From positions 18,509,318 through 18,573,317 of the forward strand of contig NC_087070.1 in NCBI RefSeq assembly GCF_963678635.1: a stretch of DNA of 64,000 nt, in the 5' to 3' direction. Below are positions 60,940 to 64,000 of this stretch, one piece after another. Numbering within the stretch: position 1 is the first letter of the stretch; every line of letters begins with the position of its first letter. The position numbers were made by a program, and so were the translations under genes. The stretch comes from Symsagittifera roscoffensis (Eukaryota; Xenacoelomorpha; Acoela; Convolutidae). The notes beneath the pieces were generated by a model. It had not been told where the DNA came from, searched no databases, and saw nothing but the letters and a program-made list of their open reading frames with translations.

Positions 60940-61480
60940 TCAATGAACAAACATACAAAACATGCATTACCGAGGCTTACAATTATCACAAAAGAAAAAG
61001 TTTCCCAAAAATCGAGACAATTTTTTGAATTTGTTCAAAGTATGGTTGATATAGGCAACTTGTTTCATTGTTTCAATCTCTTTTGCAGTGAAGAGTCGAA
61101 TCTGAATGTAGGAAGGTTTGCTAACTTTTTTTTCTTGATTGTGACACACACACTCTTCATGTTTTATGTTGCTATTTCATATACTCTATTAAAGATGTCA
61201 TGTCCAGCTGCTGATTCATTGTTGATTCTTTGCCAGATTTGGCTTCATATACACCTACGAGTCCAAGGTTTTCAGCATCTTTTGCAGTGATGAGTCGAAT
61301 CTGAATGTAGGAAGATTTGTTAACCTTGTACTTCTTGATTGTGACACCCACCCTCTTCATGTTGTCTGTTGCTATTTCATATACTCTATTACAGATGTCC
61401 AGCTCCTGATCCAGATTTGGCTTCATATATAGGTGTGACTCCAAGGTTTTCAGCATCGTGAATAATAGTTATCCGGAATT
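60940..61480 (-). pseudogene. Relics of the PC4-like gene (partial copies)
   Basis: Minus-strand fragments at 60967-61149 and 61172-61456 match the PC4-like protein at 46226-46765: SYIQIRLFTAKE, VGVTIKKYKVNKSSYIQIRL, and AENLGL with flanking residues. At 61172-61456 the protein restarts inside itself (the AENLGL region occurs twice), so at least two or three partial copies are joined tandemly. DNA similarity to the intact gene is clear around TTCACGATGCTGAAAACCTT (about 61450). These relics link the right-hand repeat array to the Maverick. Confidence 0.75.
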
Positions 61481-61569
61481 CTATAGCAGAGCAAAAATAA
61501 AAACAGCAAAATTCTTAACCAATTATTTTTCATGTTGGAGAAAATCAGAATGAAAATGCTATTTAGCCT

Positions 61570-61850
61570 AGCTGAACTAAAAATTATCCAATCTAACCAT
61601 GGAGTTTTCAAAAATTTTGCTATCAACCAATCAGAATTGAGCATTAATTATGAGGAAATTTTTATCTTTTCGGATATCAACCAATCAGAATCGAGCTCCA
61701 ATTGTCATGGAATTTTCAACAAACTTAATGACAACCAATCAGAATTGAGCTCTAATTTTCACGGATTTTTCAACCATTTTGATATCGTTTGTAGATATCG
61801 AGGATTCCTTCACAGGTAGTATTTGTGGTAATAACCAATCAGAATGAAGT
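61570..61850. promoter_or_regulatory. CCAAT-box array, sub-block A2
   Basis: AACCAATCAGAAT occurs at about 61626, 61679, 61735 and 61835, with the same GAGCTC spacing elements as the A1 array. The last part of A1 (with the fifth box) is missing because of the 47-base deletion. Confidence 0.55.
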
Positions 61851-62039
61851 ATTCACAGATTTTAAAATACATTGAAATTAAAGGTAACTAACATATCAAA
61901 TTGACACCAAAGTGAATTTCTTTGTCTGGTTTATATTGTTTTTTCGATACTCAATTCAAATTTTGAAGTTTCAATCAAAATTTTTCCGATTTGTTCTGTT
62001 TCTAAGCAGTGAAAAAAGAAATTAGCAAAAAATACATTT

Positions 62040-62623
62040 TTATGACTCTCTTTTTGGTATATTGTAATTTAAACAACCGGAAGTCTTTTAAATTTGGATA
62101 ATCGATTAAAAGATATTCTGACACATTTAGATTTTGTATTTATATCAAACTCAGAATAGTAATCGAAATGATGTTCCTTATCTTCAATAACTGCTTCATA
62201 GGCTCTTCCATTGTATTGTTTTTTTTTCTGATCGACCACTCAATCTGAGTTAACTCTTCTAAATAAAAAAAAACAATGTTGATAAGTTTGGCAGTACCCT
62301 TCTTTTCTGAAATTGCCTCCCCATCTTTTAAACAAAATTATTGAACTTTCTGTGCTTTCATACAAGTTAAAACTAATACAAACTCCATCAACGTCTTCTG
62401 TTCACTACTCTTGTAGTTTTTGCAGTAGTTCAATCTTAAAATCTGATGAATGTCTATTCTGATGAATGCTTTTGATGAAGATATATTTCTTATTGAAAGT
62501 AACAAAGAAAATTGAAAAAACTTCAATCGTTGTACCATTTTTACTTATTTTGTAATCAACATAAAACATTTTCTCCTGATTTAGAGTCTTTTTAGTTTTA
62601 AGTAAATTCATGTAGCCAATCAA
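62040..62623 (-). pseudogene. Repeated unknown gene, copy A2
   Basis: Copy of 58078-58760 in the second 3.9-kb unit, with frames at 62405-62623 and 62338-62538 over the N-terminal half and only short frames over the C-terminal half. Homopolymer length changes distinguish it from A1. Confidence 0.4.
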
Positions 62624-63063
62624 AACCCAAAATTAAGGCAAAACAAAATGAAAACAACTAATGAAATTCAGAAATTCGAAAAAAAAGTGATAATGTTACA
62701 ATTAAATATAAACTTTGTTTGTAATTATGTCCAAAAAACAAACCTTACTTAAGTTTTGATGAAAACAGTAATTAGATAATTTTTTTCGTAACTTCTTAAA
62801 CAAATACTGGAAAATCAATTAATAATTGTACAGTGTTTTATGTCAATTTGGATTCTGTTTGTATATTTTGTCAGATTTTTCCTCAGATAACCTATATCTT
62901 CTCAAGATATATTTTTTGAGCTTAATTATAAAAGAATTATCTCAAAACTCCTAATGATTTATATTGAGTTTCTATCTCAAATTAGTATTTTTTCAGTTTT
63001 TGCTTCATCTACTATCTTCCAACTTAAATTAGTTCGAAGAAAATTTTACTTAAAAATTGAATT

Positions 63064-63258
63064 TTAGATGGAAAAATGCATCAGTTCAACGAAAATAGGG
63101 AAGAGATTAGTAAGTTCCTCGCTGTTATAAGTATAAAAGTTACTATTTGAATGCTTTAAAACGTCACAGTGCTTTCGATGTCTCGACGCATCTTTACGTG
63201 TGTATTCTCTTCCACATTCAAGACATGCAACTCTTTCGTTTCGAGTCAGTGAATGCAT
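63064..63258 (-). pseudogene. Relic of the Maverick polB zinc-finger start, sub-block B2
   Basis: A copy of 59201-59395 with the same finger, start codon and downstream sequence (offset 3,863). It carries no additional break. It shows that the finger fragment was amplified with the 3.9-kb unit. Confidence 0.6.
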
Positions 63259-63434
63259 CTCAATAAGATGAGAAAAAAATGGGAGATTTAGAATGTCCCA
63301 AATTTTTGGAAAAAAAGTGTTTAATAGTCCCAAAAATGAATAAAAATTTAGAAAAAAACAGCAAATTTCTTCACCAATTGTTTTTCACGTGGAAGAAAAT
63401 CAGAATGGATATGCTATTTAGCCTAGCTGTAATA

Positions 63435-63730
63435 AAAATCGTCCAATCTAACCGTGGAGTTTTCAAAAGTTTTGCTATCAATCAATCAGAATCCAGCTTC
63501 AATAGTCATGGAATTTTCAACAAACTTTTTGTCAACCAATCAGAATTGAGCTCTACTTCTCATGGTTTTTCAACAGTTTTGATATCGTTTGTAGATATCA
63601 ACGATTCCTTCACAGGTAGTATTTGTGGTAATAACCAATCAGAGTGAAGTGTTCACAGTTTTTAAAATACTTTGTAGATCAGAACCAAACTATGTTTACG
63701 AAAATTCCCAATCAATCAGTTTTATTGAGT
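63435..63730. promoter_or_regulatory. CCAAT-box array, sub-block B2
   Basis: A copy of the B1 array, upstream of the ATG at 63258 on the minus strand. The boxes and spacers match B1 nearly base for base. Confidence 0.55.
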
Positions 63731-63779
63731 TTTTCCAAGTTAACTAACATATCAAATTGACACCAAAGTGAAATTCTTT

Positions 63780-64000
63780 GTCTAGTTTATATTGATTTTT
63801 TCGATACTCAATTCAAATTTTGAAATTTCGATCAAAATTTTTTCGATTTGTTCTGTTTCTAAGCAGTGAAAAAAGAAATTACCAAAAAATACATTTTTAT
63901 GACTCTCTTTTTGGTATATTGTAATTTAAACAACCGGAAGTCTTTCAAATTTGGATAATCTATTAAAAGATATTCTGACAAATCTAGGTTTTGTATTTGT
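63780..64000 (-). pseudogene. Repeated unknown gene, copy B2 (cut by window end)
   Basis: The C-terminal part of the same pseudogene (matching 59915-60150) runs into the end of the window. It is recognisable by the sequence around 63900-64000 encoding the FNRLSKF-like region on the minus strand. Confidence 0.4.

Larger units (their letters stand above)
57576..61487. repeat. Higher-order tandem repeat, unit 1 (~3.9 kb)
   Basis: This unit matches 61488 to the window end, with offset 3,912 bases at the start and 3,863 after a 47-base deletion in unit 2 (near 61875). The 59.2-59.8 and 63.1-63.65 kb parts are nearly identical, while others differ by several percent. Each unit holds two related sub-blocks (A, then B) of about 1.5-1.8 kb: CCAAT-box array, a leftward unknown pseudogene, an A+T-rich spacer and a leftward zinc-finger start. 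Unit 1 also contains the PC4-like relics. Confidence 0.85.
61488..64000. repeat. Higher-order tandem repeat, unit 2 (incomplete at window end)
   Basis: Second unit of the ~3.9-kb repeat. It starts at AGAGCAAAAATAAAAACAGC, shared with 57576. Sub-block A spans about 61488-62990 and sub-block B about 63000-64000+. It lacks 47 bases near 61875 that are present in unit 1. It runs off the window, so the number of units is unknown. Confidence 0.85.

Overview
The window is eukaryotic, most likely from an invertebrate animal, and is almost entirely mobile-element DNA. No tRNA, rRNA, CRISPR or recognisable host housekeeping gene was found. The host phylum cannot be fixed from this sequence. Two composition zones stand out. 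About 1-17 kb is clearly richer in G+C and has an unbiased codon usage. The rest is strongly A+T-rich. One 200-base assembly gap lies at 35644-35843.

Region 1 (1-17.6 kb, + strand) is a degraded Ty3/gypsy-type LTR retrotransposon. It has Gag with two CCHC knuckles, protease, reverse transcriptase, RNase H, an unusual ~500-residue acidic linker, and integrase. Everything is in one reading frame interrupted by stops. An ~8.5 kb array of broken same-strand ORFs follows directly (7.2-15.8 kb). It includes one SGNH/GDSL-hydrolase-like domain with all its blocks and a second, degenerate one. The array may be an oversized 3' accessory region of the same element or a neighbouring element. Region 2 (17.6-31 kb, - strand) is a second, A+T-rich LTR retrotransposon with Gag, protease, RT/RNase H, integrase and an envelope-like module (P/S/T-rich ORF, signal-peptide ORF, membrane-anchored ORF). 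All of it is decayed. 31-34.7 kb is non-coding or unassigned, and 34.8-35.6 kb holds an unrecognised K/N/S-rich ORF that runs into the gap.

Region 3 (35.8-54.6 kb) is a Maverick/Polinton, a self-synthesising virus-like DNA transposon. Its leftward gene is a protein-primed type B DNA polymerase with N-terminal zinc fingers. It is present twice because a 4,044-bp block is tandemly duplicated at >99% identity, and both copies stop before the polymerase catalytic palm. The rightward arm reads: two PC4-like candidate ssDNA-binding proteins, a motif-rich ORF, an RNase-H-fold exonuclease-like ORF, a small membrane protein, packaging ATPase, an unknown ORF, DDE integrase, minor capsid, basic protein, major capsid, a single-TM protein and an adenain-like cysteine protease. 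Integrase, minor capsid and protease are open. ATPase, major capsid, basic protein, membrane protein and polB are broken. Many neighbouring genes overlap by ATGA or short overlaps, like a polycistronic virus. The intergenic control regions hold CRE palindromes (TGACGTCA), perfect CArG boxes (SRF-type) and CCAAT boxes in repeat arrays. This resembles cellular and viral immediate-early promoters, and I regard it as the most interesting feature of the window.

Region 4 (54.6-64 kb) contains two ~1.1 kb diverged direct repeats flanking a relic of a gypsy RNase H. After it comes a higher-order repeat of ~3.9 kb that carries several copies of the Maverick polB start (zinc finger plus ATG), CCAAT-box arrays, relics of the PC4-like gene and a repeated unknown pseudogene. 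It looks like a graveyard or amplification array of Maverick control regions.
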